Below, piece after piece: positions 9,001 to 16,458 of a stretch of 64,000 nt of DNA. Each line of letters begins with the position of its first letter. Positions within the stretch are counted from its first letter, which is position 1. This stretch comes from a virus. The stretch spans positions 62,001-126,000 of IMG/VR virus record IMGVR_UViG_3300037808_001516. The stretch is one strand, 5' to 3'. The translations under genes were made by a program, and so were the position numbers. Below the pieces are notes generated by a model. The model worked only from the letters and a program-made list of their open reading frames with translations, was not told the origin of the DNA and searched no databases.

Positions 9001-9229
9001 TGCATTTTTAACTGTGTCCAGTTTACCAAAGTCCGACCTATTTATACTTGACGAGCCGGGAACTGCTCTCGATGAAGAAAACATGGAAGGCTTTGTCCGT
9101 ATCTTAGATATGGTCAAGGGATACTTCAAGACTGTTCTTCTTATCTCACATCTCGACAGTTTAAAAGATTGTGTAGACATGCAGATAAACATCGAGAAAA
9201 AGAACGGCTATGCGCACGTAAACATTTAG
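6092..9229 (+). CDS. single-chain Mre11-Rad50 (SbcD-SbcC, T4 gp47-gp46) fusion nuclease/ATPase
   Basis: 1045 residues in one uninterrupted frame. Residues 1-335 are an Mre11/SbcD-type metallophosphoesterase: D8/H10 (ADTH), D44 (CGDIAH), N79-H80 (LGNHD), H148 and H183 (GDIH). Residues 357-1045 are Rad50/SbcC: Walker A GKNYSGKSS at 394-402, long coiled coils, a central zinc-hook-like Cys pair (C717 and C724, spaced wider than the usual CxxC), signature GSGAEKT near 956-962 and Walker B LFILDEPG at 983-990. Normally these are two subunits that process DNA ends for recombination-dependent replication. Here they are joined by a helical linker. M357 (ATG at 7160) sits just where a separate Rad50 chain would begin. 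Confidence 0.9.
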   Translation: MRFAHIADTHIRNLKYHFEYKDVFQQLYKSLKEEKVDYIIHCGDIAHTKTQISPEFVDMCRDFFQNLAAIAPTYIILGNHDGNLRNGSRQDALSPIAKAINDPNLILLKNAGETKINDKFCLNVLSVFDEENWTEPTDYNLVNIALYHGAIDKSKTDSNWTLGGDHSIEIFEEFDFGFLGDIHKTQKLDKEGRIWYAGSTVQQNFGESLDKGYLLWDIESKDNFTNRLITFNNPKPFITLPLSEKGNLPRLKPPEGARLRIVSESNVSLDKVRKAVDIAKFKYNPESVTYLNRAAGKQIKVAAPEGLEKQDLRDIKTQETLMAEYLKEYESTEEVLEKVYKLNKEFNKQIEENEDVMRNVNWSLQSLEWDNLFNYAEGNRIDFTKLEGIVGIFGKNYSGKSSIVDTLLYSMYNSTSKSIRKNLNIINQNKDECVATATIKVDGTDYIIERKSNKYTKRLKGVETQEATTDLEFYSKDAMGNHTGLNGTSRQDTDKNVRRYFGTLPDFLATSMASQLDSLSFINEGSTKRKEFLAKFLDLEIFDKKFKMAKEASAEIKASLKRLEGIDFDGNIKDIKSEITKGELAIEKNKAICSTLKEELGDLSQALNDLQNKIASVPADVIDPVMTSRAIANKQQVILQTTAQKTEAQQLLMENETKFEKIDTFLAAFEVDSYRKKKELIDSSSEDLELLLAQMESESKKKSRNREKQDLLSQVPCGSQFPTCKFIKDAHQAVDLIQISEKKMSSMSKDINSLGEKISSLEPLKVASHLDKYNQLVEKRNQIATTIANSKLVVERADSSLFKEQVELDELNTKANLYEENKEAIENLKQLLSDRDNLKEQALSKERELTSCDQRIMQLHKKHGSSEQKLVHMQQQHKEFQELEENFAAYHLFMVCCHPNGVSYEIIKERLPYINQEISKILTNIVDFEVFISNNEDKLDIFIKHPSHDPRPLEMGSGAEKTIASMAIRLAFLTVSSLPKSDLFILDEPGTALDEENMEGFVRILDMVKGYFKTVLLISHLDSLKDCVDMQINIEKKNGYAHVNI

Positions 9230-9237
9230 GAGGATTT

Positions 9238-9438
9238 ATGATGACAGCAATAAAAGCATGGGCAGACAAACACACGGAAAGATTTATTTCTCGCAAGTTC
9301 TTAGCGTGGCTAACAGCGACAGGGCTAGTAGCATACGGCTCAGTAACTTCTTCGGACTGGGTTTCGGTAACGTTAGCATACATTGGATCACAAGCAGCAG
9401 TCGACCTTGCCACACAGTGGAAGCACGGTAAGCAATAA
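9238..9438 (+). CDS. small membrane protein, holin-like candidate
   Basis: 66 residues, AGGAGG at 9228-9233. A second ATG at 9241 has better spacing and may be the real start. Two hydrophobic stretches are visible (FLAWLTATGLVAYG and VSVTLAYIGSQAAV), each long enough for one membrane pass, with basic ends. Size and topology fit a phage holin or other small inner-membrane protein. The two genes that follow are also membrane-anchored and overlap tightly, so this may be a lysis or envelope cassette. However, the recognisable cell-wall enzyme is 46 kb away at 55805, so the holin role is unproven. Confidence 0.55.
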   Translation: MMTAIKAWADKHTERFISRKFLAWLTATGLVAYGSVTSSDWVSVTLAYIGSQAAVDLATQWKHGKQ

Positions 9439-9824
9439 TGTTATATCTCAAGATCTTCTGGGCTTGGATAAAGAAAAACTGGAAGCTATCAGCACTTGCA
9501 GCATGGACCATTTTTATTTGGCTTGTGTCTCGCAAGAATGCCGATGGCGCCATCCAAGCCATGAAGGCGAACAAGGAGTCTTATGAAGCTCAGATCCAGG
9601 GCCTCAAAGATGCTCACGAAGAGGAAGTTCAAAAAAGAGAAGAACTTCACTTAAAATATCGTGTGACTCTTGGTAAGATAAAAGAAAAATACGATCTCGA
9701 AGAAGAACAGCTTTCTCGTAAAAAGAAAAAGAAAGTAAAAGAGATCATAAAGAAAGCAAAGGACAATCCTGATGAGATCAATGAAAAAATTGAAAACCTC
9801 TTTGGCTTTACTGCTGCTGATTAG
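9438..9824 (+). CDS. membrane-anchored coiled-coil protein, spanin-like
   Basis: 128 residues, ATG overlapping the previous TAA. One N-terminal transmembrane helix (LSALAAWTIFIWLV, about residues 17-32) is followed by a long, highly charged coiled coil (residues 40-115) with a KKKKK run. One membrane anchor plus a coiled coil is the layout of inner-membrane spanins (Rz-like), but also of many phage envelope proteins. Its end overlaps the next gene, as spanin pairs often do. The next protein lacks a lipobox, so the pair is not a textbook Rz/Rz1. Confidence 0.5.
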   Translation: MLYLKIFWAWIKKNWKLSALAAWTIFIWLVSRKNADGAIQAMKANKESYEAQIQGLKDAHEEEVQKREELHLKYRVTLGKIKEKYDLEEEQLSRKKKKKVKEIIKKAKDNPDEINEKIENLFGFTAAD

Positions 9825-10215
9825 TTTTACCAGCATCTCGTTTGCAGCGCCAGGAAAATATAAACAAGTAGAGCAAGGGGACACTGTCCCTTTTTCTGGT
9901 TGGTGTTTTGACAAAGAAGCATCAGCACAGATACTAGCAGACAAAGAATTTCAAGAAAAACAATGCAAGCTCAAGACCAATAGAGCTTTACAGATTCAGT
10001 TCGCAAACTATGATTTAGAGTTGGGTAAACTCAAGGCCGACATGAAATATGAAGTTGGCACAAGAGATACGATTATCGAAGCTCTAAAGGAAGAGAATCT
10101 AAAATTAGAAAAAGTTATTATCGATAGTTCGAACACTCACTGGCACGTCTTCGCATCTCTCGGCTTTGTAGCTGGAGCTATATTGACCATAGTAATTGTG
10201 GAGACTGTAGAGTGA
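9781..10215 (+). CDS. exported protein with C-terminal membrane anchor
   Basis: 144 residues from the ATG at 9781 (9772 is an alternative). A clear Sec-type signal peptide (MKKLKTSLALLLLISFTS then ISFA/AP) precedes a short domain containing a Cys pair (WCFDKEAS and QCKLK), then a helix, then a C-terminal transmembrane segment (ASLGFVAGAILTIVIVE). So it is probably a periplasmic protein held in the inner membrane. It overlaps the coiled-coil gene upstream, and the GTG of the next gene overlaps its stop. A lysis or superinfection role is possible. No family recognised. Confidence 0.55.
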   Translation: MKKLKTSLALLLLISFTSISFAAPGKYKQVEQGDTVPFSGWCFDKEASAQILADKEFQEKQCKLKTNRALQIQFANYDLELGKLKADMKYEVGTRDTIIEALKEENLKLEKVIIDSSNTHWHVFASLGFVAGAILTIVIVETVE

Positions 10216-10583
10216 AAGAAAAAGATCTAAACGAAGTAGCTAAAATAGAAAAAGCAATAAAGGAGAAGTACGGAGATGAAGCGATTCAGAACCCTAAGGG
10301 ATCTTGGGATCAGGAGAAAGAAAATAAATATCTGGAAGACCTCAAATCTTTTTACAAAAGGGATCCTCGCAAAAAAACAACAGAGGTCATTGGGGATGTC
10401 AAAATTAAAACAAGAAAAGCATCGAACCAGGTAGAGAGAGAATGCCCAGTTTGTGGTTCATATTCCTTCTCTGGACGAGATGATGTTTATATGACAAAGT
10501 TTAACTGCTGTTTTGATTGTTATATTCAGCATGTCGACGGCCGAGAAGAAAGATGGAAATCGGGCTGGAGACCAAACAACTAA
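10212..10583 (+). CDS. zinc-ribbon protein
   Basis: 123 residues from a GTG that overlaps the previous TGA. Residues 78-103 hold a zinc ribbon: C78-P-V-C81, then C99-C100-F-D-C103. The N-terminal 70 residues are charged and helical. The arrangement suggests nucleic acid or protein binding. It is the last gene before the packaging and head cluster and is followed by the first copies of the CTATTTA element. Specific function unknown. Confidence 0.6.
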   Translation: MKEKDLNEVAKIEKAIKEKYGDEAIQNPKGSWDQEKENKYLEDLKSFYKRDPRKKTTEVIGDVKIKTRKASNQVERECPVCGSYSFSGRDDVYMTKFNCCFDCYIQHVDGREERWKSGWRPNN

Positions 10584-10610
10584 CTATTTACTATTAGAAA
10601 ACTATTTATT
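10584..10610 (+). promoter_or_regulatory. tandem CTATTTA late-type elements before the packaging operon
   Basis: CTATTTACT at 10584 and CTATTTATT at 10602-10610, in the 46-base gap before the ATG at 10630. The same element recurs ahead of six other structural transcription units. The second copy is only a few bases from the Shine-Dalgarno (TAAGAGG), so it may act as an mRNA feature or upstream-reading signal rather than a classical -10. Confidence 0.45.
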
Positions 10611-10629
10611 GTAAGAGGAATTTAAAACA

Positions 10630-11130
10630 ATGGCAACAACTTTAGAAATTATAAACTGTATCTCACAGGTACTTGCTAATTCATATGACGGAGCACTTGA
10701 CGAGAGCGGAGAACCGGTTAAAATTGGTCTCCGAAGGGAAGAGGGTAACCCCCTAATAGATCAAAGAGTCATGGACGGATTTGGAGCGCACATCAGCGGA
10801 AACAGACTTCACATCAAATACCACGCAGAAATACCACTTAAAGAAGTTCACTCAAATGGTTTCGAGGGAGAGATGGAATCCATGGTGGAGAAGGTCAAGT
10901 CTTTTATTCAGAAGGAATACAATAAATTGAAAAAATCTTCTCTTTCTCTTTCGGATCCAAGTGAGGTTGATGTTCTTGTTGAATATGTATCTCGTATACG
11001 TTGCAGTGTCAAGGTACACAAATGCTACGAAATAGGAGGAGTCCAGTCAGAGATCAACGATCCAGAATCTACTGAGCGTCCCACAGACCCATCATTCGCT
11101 AAGATGGTTGCTCTCGGCGGACTTAAGTAA
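10630..11130 (+). CDS. conserved-looking hypothetical protein before terminase
   Basis: 166 residues, SD AGAGGA. Mixed alpha/beta, with no recognised motif. It lies immediately upstream of the large terminase gene, where many phages carry the small terminase, but I see no helix-turn-helix or coiled-coil signature that would justify that name. The region GLRREEGNPLIDQRVMDGF looks like an exposed loop-rich particle protein. It may be a virion or packaging accessory protein. Confidence 0.5.
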   Translation: MATTLEIINCISQVLANSYDGALDESGEPVKIGLRREEGNPLIDQRVMDGFGAHISGNRLHIKYHAEIPLKEVHSNGFEGEMESMVEKVKSFIQKEYNKLKKSSLSLSDPSEVDVLVEYVSRIRCSVKVHKCYEIGGVQSEINDPESTERPTDPSFAKMVALGGLK

Positions 11131-11139
11131 GAGGCTTTA

Positions 11140-12726
11140 GTGTCGATAAAACTTACCAAGCAAGAAATAATGAAGGAAATTGTCCGATGCGGCAAGAAGC
11201 CTGAATACTTTATCCACACATACGCAAAGATAACTCACCCAATGAGAGGGCTGATACCCTTCCACTTGTATCCATTCCAAGAAGACCTGTTGGAAGATTT
11301 CGAAGACAATCGATTCAACATCATACTCAAAGCGAGACAGTTGGGAATCTCTACAGTCACCGCGGCATACGTTGCATGGATGATGATGTTTCATCGAGAG
11401 AAGAATGTGCTTGTCATCGCGACTAAGTTTAACACCGCGGCAAACTTAGTAAAGAAAGTTAAGGCAATCATCAAAGCTTTACCAGATTGGCTAAAGATCT
11501 CCACAGTAGATATAGACAATAGAACCTCATTTGTTCTTTCTAACGGATCACAAATTAAGGCATCATCCACATCCGGGGACGCCGGGCGATCGGAAGCACT
11601 ATCTCTTCTCGTCATAGATGAAGCAGCACACGTAGAAGGCCTTGACGAGCTGTGGATGGGCCTCTACCCTACACTATCAACTGGTGGTCGATGCATCGCC
11701 TTGTCTACCCCTAATGGTGTGGGAAATTGGTTTCACAAAAACTACGTAGAAGCGGAGAATAAGTCAAATGATTTTTTCCCAACAAAACTACCGTGGGACG
11801 TCCACCCAGATAGAGACCAGGAGTGGTTTGAAAAAGAGACCAGAAATATGTCTCGTAGGGAAATTGCTCAGGAGCTAGAGTGCAACTTTAACATGTCTGG
11901 TGAGACAGTCTTCGGCGCCGAGGACTTGGAATTATATTTGAACATGTCTTGTGAACCCAAGCACCGAACTGGATTCGACAGAAACCTTTGGATCTGGGAA
12001 GAGAGAAGACAAAACAACACTTACCTTATCGCTGCAGATGTTGCCCGCGGTGATGGTAAGGATTACTCAGTGTGCCATGTTTTCAAATTGGAAACAATGG
12101 AACTTGTTGCAGAGTATCAGGGAAAGGTTACACCGGACGTGTTCTCTAGGGTTCTATTTGACGTGGGACAAGAGTATGGAAACGGATTACTGGTGGTAGA
12201 AAACAACTCAGTAGGTTTTGCAGTCCTTGACAAGCTTAAGGAAATGCAGTATCCTAATCTTTACCATTCCATTAAGTCCACACACGAGTTTGTGGAGGAA
12301 TATCAAGCAGATCAGATGTCCAACGCGGTACCTGGATTCTCTACAACGTCAAAAACGAGACCTTTAATAGTCGCTAAGATGGAAGAATTCATTAGAAATA
12401 ACCTAATTAAGATATATTCCACTCGTCTACTAGCTGAAATGAAGACTTTTGTTTGGAATAACGGAAGAGCCGAAGCTATGAGATCTTACAACGACGATCT
12501 CATAATGGCTTGCGCCGTCGGGTGCTGGGTTAGAGATACTGCACTGGCAGTAAACCAGAGGGACGCCGAGTACGCTAAAGCTTTTATAGGTTCCATTACG
12601 AAAACTACAAACGAAATGGACACGAGGATAAAAGGTATGGTTGGAACGCAAAAATTAAAAATGACAGATGCCGCAAATGAGCATCAACAAAACATCGCCG
12701 CATTTCCGTGGCTATTTAAGGGATAA
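11140..12726 (+). CDS. terminase large subunit (T4 gp17-like)
   Basis: 528 residues from GTG at 11140 with TAAGAGG upstream. ATPase: the Walker A variant KARQLGIST at 64-72, Walker B LLVIDE at 156-161 and coupling motif ALSTPNG. Nuclease: RNase H-like acidic residues in AADVARGDG (near 299), in VVENNSVG, and in SYNDDLIMA towards the C-terminus. The enzyme pumps DNA into the prohead through the portal and cuts the concatemer. Size is close to T4 gp17 (610), a little shorter. The portal gene follows after three bases. Confidence 0.93.
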   Translation: MSIKLTKQEIMKEIVRCGKKPEYFIHTYAKITHPMRGLIPFHLYPFQEDLLEDFEDNRFNIILKARQLGISTVTAAYVAWMMMFHREKNVLVIATKFNTAANLVKKVKAIIKALPDWLKISTVDIDNRTSFVLSNGSQIKASSTSGDAGRSEALSLLVIDEAAHVEGLDELWMGLYPTLSTGGRCIALSTPNGVGNWFHKNYVEAENKSNDFFPTKLPWDVHPDRDQEWFEKETRNMSRREIAQELECNFNMSGETVFGAEDLELYLNMSCEPKHRTGFDRNLWIWEERRQNNTYLIAADVARGDGKDYSVCHVFKLETMELVAEYQGKVTPDVFSRVLFDVGQEYGNGLLVVENNSVGFAVLDKLKEMQYPNLYHSIKSTHEFVEEYQADQMSNAVPGFSTTSKTRPLIVAKMEEFIRNNLIKIYSTRLLAEMKTFVWNNGRAEAMRSYNDDLIMACAVGCWVRDTALAVNQRDAEYAKAFIGSITKTTNEMDTRIKGMVGTQKLKMTDAANEHQQNIAAFPWLFKG

Positions 12727-12729
12727 AAC

Positions 12730-14718
12730 ATGGCAAGCAAAAAGAATAAAAACAACACAAGAAACCCACAAAGTCTATTGTTCAGGAGACTGACGAGACT
12801 GTTGTCGGGCCCTCTGACTCAGTACCGGACTCAAAACAATCACCGGCTCAGGAGAATTGACTTAGACAAATATGCTAATAGCTTTACTTCTACATCCGGA
12901 AAGGATTTTAAAAAGACTGCGTACAATCCTTACGACAATTTGCAAGCGCAATATATGGCATCTCAACAGAGAGCAGAAAGATACGTAGACTTCGACCAGA
13001 TGGAATACACACCTGAGATTGCTTCCTCACTTGATATCTATGCTGACGAGATGACAACTTACTCTTCTCTCTCTCCGATGTTAAGCATTGAGTGCCCCAA
13101 TGAAGAGATCAAGGCAATTCTAAGCTCTCTTTACAGTAATGTGTTGAACATAGAACACAACATGTTCTCTTGGTGTCGAACAATGTGCAAGTATGGAGAC
13201 TTCTTCTTATATCTCGATATAGATGATGAGCTTGGAGTTACGTCAGTTATTGGTCTCCCAACACAAGAGCTTGAAAGATTAGAAGGAGAAGATAAAACAA
13301 ATCCTAATTATGTGCAATATCAGTGGAACTCAGCCGGACTTACTTTTGAAAACTGGCAAGTGGGACACTTTAGAATCCTCGGCCAAGACAAATACAACCC
13401 ATATGGCACATCTGTTTTGGAACCATCGAGGAGAATATGGAGACAACTAACCCTTATCGAAGACGCTATGATGGCGTATCGTATCGTTAGATCACCCGAG
13501 AGGAAAGCTTTCTATATCGACGTTGGCAATATACCTCCGCAAGACATAGAACAGTATATGCAAAAGGTGATGACTCAAATGAAGAGAAATCAAGTTGTAG
13601 ATTCAAAGACAGGCCGAGTAGACTTGAGGTATAATCCACTCTCAGTGGAAGAAGATTATTTCATCCCTGTCCGCGGCAATAGCAGTACAAAGATAGAGAC
13701 GGTACCTGGAGGTAAATATACAGGCGATATCGACGATGTTAAGTATTTGAGAGACAAACTGTTTTCTGCACTTAAGATACCAGCCGCTTACATTTCTTCC
13801 GACGGAGAAAAAGCGATGGAAGACAAGACAACCCTGGCACAGAAAGACATTAGATTTGCAAGGACAATCCAAAGACTTCAAAGGTCTGTCATATCAGAGC
13901 TTGAAAAGATTGGAATTATTCACCTTTATACGTTGGGGTACAGAGAAGAAGATCTTGTTTCCTTCACATGTCACTTAAACAATCCCTCAAAGATCGCCGA
14001 GATGCAAGAACTCGAACACTGGAAGAGTAGATTCGAAATAGCGGGGAACGCAACAGAAGGGTTCTTTTCTAAGCAATGGCTAGCAAAGACTTTATTCGGA
14101 ATGTCCAACGAAGAATTTATCAGGAACAGAAGAGAAATGTTCTACGACAAACGATACGAGGCAGCTCTAGAGACAGCAGGGGAAGCCGAGCAGGCAGAGT
14201 TAACTTCTGATTTGAATTCCGGAGTCGATGATCTTGAGACGACTGCAGGCAATGCGGACCTCGCCGGCGGCACCGGCGCCGTAGGTTCTGAGCCTGAACT
14301 TGGTGCTTCGATACCTGCCGCTGGTGCAGACCTTGGAGCAGACGATGCTGGCCAGGACGGAGACCTACTAGCAACACCACCAGGAAAACGAGAGGACGAC
14401 AAGGGAAGAACCACGACAGACAAGTCTCACGGATGGTACGAGCCCCGCGGACTAAAGCCCGGCGGAGACCGTAGAAGGGCGTCAGGACCACGGAAGAAAA
14501 ACATGAACCGCGCCGCATCCCCGGAAACAGGAACAATGAGAAAGATGTTCCCTGGTATGGAAGAACTTTCAGGCTTAACAAAAGCAACCAGTGTTTATGA
14601 AGATAAAAAGACTAATTATAAAGTAGAGGAGACAAAAATCCTCAAAGAACAAAAAGAGTTAGATGCTCTTTTCAAAAGCCTAAAAGCGAGGGACGAAAAG
14701 AATGAGACTGAAGCATAA
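12730..14718 (+). CDS. portal protein (T4 gp20-like)
   Basis: 662 residues. The region from about 75 on (QRAERYVDFDQMEYTPEIAS, then SSLDIYADEMTTYS) and the CKYGDFF-LYLDID stretch are typical of T4-type portals, the dodecameric ring at the head vertex through which DNA passes. The core ends around residue 490. It is followed by an unusual low-complexity tail, first Ala/Gly/Asp-rich and then Lys/Arg-rich, of roughly 130 residues, making the protein longer than T4 gp20 (524). The 3' end overlaps the next gene by 17 bases. Confidence 0.9.
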   Translation: MASKKNKNNTRNPQSLLFRRLTRLLSGPLTQYRTQNNHRLRRIDLDKYANSFTSTSGKDFKKTAYNPYDNLQAQYMASQQRAERYVDFDQMEYTPEIASSLDIYADEMTTYSSLSPMLSIECPNEEIKAILSSLYSNVLNIEHNMFSWCRTMCKYGDFFLYLDIDDELGVTSVIGLPTQELERLEGEDKTNPNYVQYQWNSAGLTFENWQVGHFRILGQDKYNPYGTSVLEPSRRIWRQLTLIEDAMMAYRIVRSPERKAFYIDVGNIPPQDIEQYMQKVMTQMKRNQVVDSKTGRVDLRYNPLSVEEDYFIPVRGNSSTKIETVPGGKYTGDIDDVKYLRDKLFSALKIPAAYISSDGEKAMEDKTTLAQKDIRFARTIQRLQRSVISELEKIGIIHLYTLGYREEDLVSFTCHLNNPSKIAEMQELEHWKSRFEIAGNATEGFFSKQWLAKTLFGMSNEEFIRNRREMFYDKRYEAALETAGEAEQAELTSDLNSGVDDLETTAGNADLAGGTGAVGSEPELGASIPAAGADLGADDAGQDGDLLATPPGKREDDKGRTTTDKSHGWYEPRGLKPGGDRRRASGPRKKNMNRAASPETGTMRKMFPGMEELSGLTKATSVYEDKKTNYKVEETKILKEQKELDALFKSLKARDEKNETEA

Positions 14719-15520
14719 CAAGAAAAGAAACACAGCATTTGTTTACGAGGCACTGGTAAGAGAGTTGACAGAGTCGGTTGTTAAGAACAACAAAAACAAA
14801 CAAAACAAGATTGTTTCAATTATCAAGGACCACTTCAAGGGAGACTCCTTATTGAAAAAGGAGCTGGAGCTTTATAGAACCATATATGAAACCCGACATA
14901 TTGAAAAGACCACAGCCGAGAAGATTGTTGTCCAAGTTAAAGAAAAGCACGACTCTATGGATAAGAGGATGTTGTTCTTGGAACAATCTGCGCTCATCAA
15001 TAAGATAAACAGAACACTGTCGAACAAAGTTTATAACAACTTTGTTCCAAATTATAAGACGATAGCTTCGGTTTATTCTATTTTTCAAGAGGCACTGCCA
15101 GTAAAGGACAGAGTTCTTCTGGAAGAGAACATTGTTGATCAAATGTCCGCATCAGCAAACACAATCCAAGAGTCGCAACAACCTATTGATTCACTTGTGT
15201 ATGGAACTTTTGTAACTAAGTTCAACGAAGAGTATTCTGATTCGTTGAATGAGAATCAAAAAACGCTCCTAAGCACCTATGTATCCTCTTTTGAGAACAA
15301 TGGAGTGGACTTGAAGATATACTTAAACGAGGAGATCGGTAGAATAAAGGGAAGGCTAGTCGAAATAAAAGAAGAAAACAACAATTCAGAGCTTAAAGAA
15401 AAGTTAGAAAAAGTTTATAATATTTTAGATGAGACAAAGACAAAAGAAATAGACACCTCTACATTAGAGGTTGTTCTTTCTACGCAACAGTTATTGGAAG
15501 AGTTGGAAAATGGCGATTGA
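14702..15520 (+). CDS. head-cluster protein of unknown function
   Basis: 272 residues, starting inside the end of the portal gene. Strongly helical, charged, with a conserved-looking start (R-N-T-A-F-V-Y-E-A-L-V-R-E-L-T) that I associate with proteins encoded next to the portal in marine T4-like phages, though no function is known to me. Its place between portal and protease suggests a head assembly, core or connector-associated role. Confidence 0.6.
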   Translation: MRLKHNKKRNTAFVYEALVRELTESVVKNNKNKQNKIVSIIKDHFKGDSLLKKELELYRTIYETRHIEKTTAEKIVVQVKEKHDSMDKRMLFLEQSALINKINRTLSNKVYNNFVPNYKTIASVYSIFQEALPVKDRVLLEENIVDQMSASANTIQESQQPIDSLVYGTFVTKFNEEYSDSLNENQKTLLSTYVSSFENNGVDLKIYLNEEIGRIKGRLVEIKEENNNSELKEKLEKVYNILDETKTKEIDTSTLEVVLSTQQLLEELENGD

Positions 15521-16052
15521 TATTAAAATAGAATTAGACCCTAGGATAAATTTAAAAGCCAGAAGAACAATAGAGGGCAACATTATAATACTAGACCATG
15601 AAGACATGGACATAGTTTTGATGTCTGAGAAGAAGAAGTGTATAGCGTTTCCGAAGGAGTCAATGTCGGATAAGGTTTACTCCTCTCAGGACAGGATGTT
15701 CAACTTCTTAGCCAAAAGAGGATTGATAAATCGTGGCACCATTCGCGGAGGTAATGTCTTTGGTTCCTTAGAGGCAGACATGCTTGAATCTAAGATCCCC
15801 GGTGTTGATTACGGCCAAGCACTTCTATATTCTATTCACGAATATATTACAGACGAGCGCCCATATTTCAAATCAGCTGAAGAGTATGATGATGCTCGCC
15901 TTGATGCAATGCTTCGCCCTTCAACTGAAGATTCGACTGAGCTTGGAGACGTGCCGCAGAAAGCCAGTAAGGGTTCGATGACTAAACAGATCGGACCATA
16001 CGGCTTTCAATACAACTACTCCCTCGTCAGAGAGGACCAAGGTGAAGACTAG
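15510..16052 (+). CDS. head-cluster protein of unknown function
   Basis: 180 residues. I choose the ATG at 15510, which overlaps the end of the previous gene by 11 bases; an upstream TTG at 15471 would add residues that merely read the previous gene in another frame. The protein begins MAIDIKIELDPRINLKARRT and is mixed alpha/beta, with no catalytic motif. The C-terminus (IGPYGFQYNYSLVRED) looks structural. Probably a head accessory. Confidence 0.55.
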   Translation: MAIDIKIELDPRINLKARRTIEGNIIILDHEDMDIVLMSEKKKCIAFPKESMSDKVYSSQDRMFNFLAKRGLINRGTIRGGNVFGSLEADMLESKIPGVDYGQALLYSIHEYITDERPYFKSAEEYDDARLDAMLRPSTEDSTELGDVPQKASKGSMTKQIGPYGFQYNYSLVREDQGED

Positions 16053-16363
16053 TGACATTTATTTGGTTCTCACTTATTTCATATGGCCTCACCCAGATCC
16101 TCGTTTACGGAAAAATCCTAGACCCAATCCGCCCAAAGTCCGGAAAGTTAGGGCAATTGCTTGAGTGCCCAATGTGCACCGGCTTTTGGGTGGGTCTATT
16201 TTTATGGTCCGTAAAGGACTATACTCAACTATTTACTTTTGATAATTCTTTTGTTACAGGCATACTGCTTGGTTTCGCCGGCTCCGGCTCGGCATACATC
16301 GGCAATATGATTTTTGGTGACGAAGGAATAAAAATTGAACATCTTGTAAGGGAGAAAAAATGA
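16052..16363 (+). CDS. DUF1360-like small membrane protein
   Basis: 103 residues from a GTG that overlaps the previous stop. Three hydrophobic segments (IWFSLISYGLTQILVYG, TGFWVGLFLWSV, GILLGFAGSGSAYIG) surround a C-P-M-C-T-G-F-W motif, characteristic of DUF1360-type membrane proteins found in phages and Firmicutes. The motif may hold a metal or redox pair. Why an inner-membrane protein sits in the head cluster is unclear; T4 initiates proheads on the membrane, which would fit, but that is inference. Confidence 0.6.
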   Translation: MTFIWFSLISYGLTQILVYGKILDPIRPKSGKLGQLLECPMCTGFWVGLFLWSVKDYTQLFTFDNSFVTGILLGFAGSGSAYIGNMIFGDEGIKIEHLVREKK

Positions 16364-16425
16364 GAGACTTAATTACAATAAAGAGAATGCTAAGACCAGT
16401 AAGACGCTGTAAAGCCGGCTGCTAG
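16360..16425 (+). CDS. possible 21-residue basic peptide
   Basis: ATG at 16360 overlaps the previous TGA (ATGA) and has AGGGAGA six bases upstream. It encodes a very basic 21-residue peptide (MRDLITIKRMLRPVRRCKAGC). Its stop TAG is followed directly by the ATG at 16426. It may be a leader peptide that couples translation to the protease gene, or a real micropeptide. Weak support. Confidence 0.3.
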   Translation: MRDLITIKRMLRPVRRCKAGC

Positions 16426-16430
16426 ATGAC

Positions 16431-16445
16431 GCGGGTGGCCCCCGC
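16431..16445 (+). promoter_or_regulatory. hairpin ahead of the protease start
   Basis: GCGGG (16431-16435) pairs with CCCGC (16441-16445) around a 5-base loop. The stem ends four bases before the GAGG (16449-16452) that serves the ATG at 16459. It could tune translation of the protease or separate it from the short upstream frame. Confidence 0.35.
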
Positions 16446-16458
16446 TGTGAGGAAAAAC

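Noticed and set aside
9781-10215. Calling the exported protein an outer-membrane spanin (Rz1)
   Set aside because: No lipobox cysteine after the signal peptide and it has a C-terminal membrane anchor instead.
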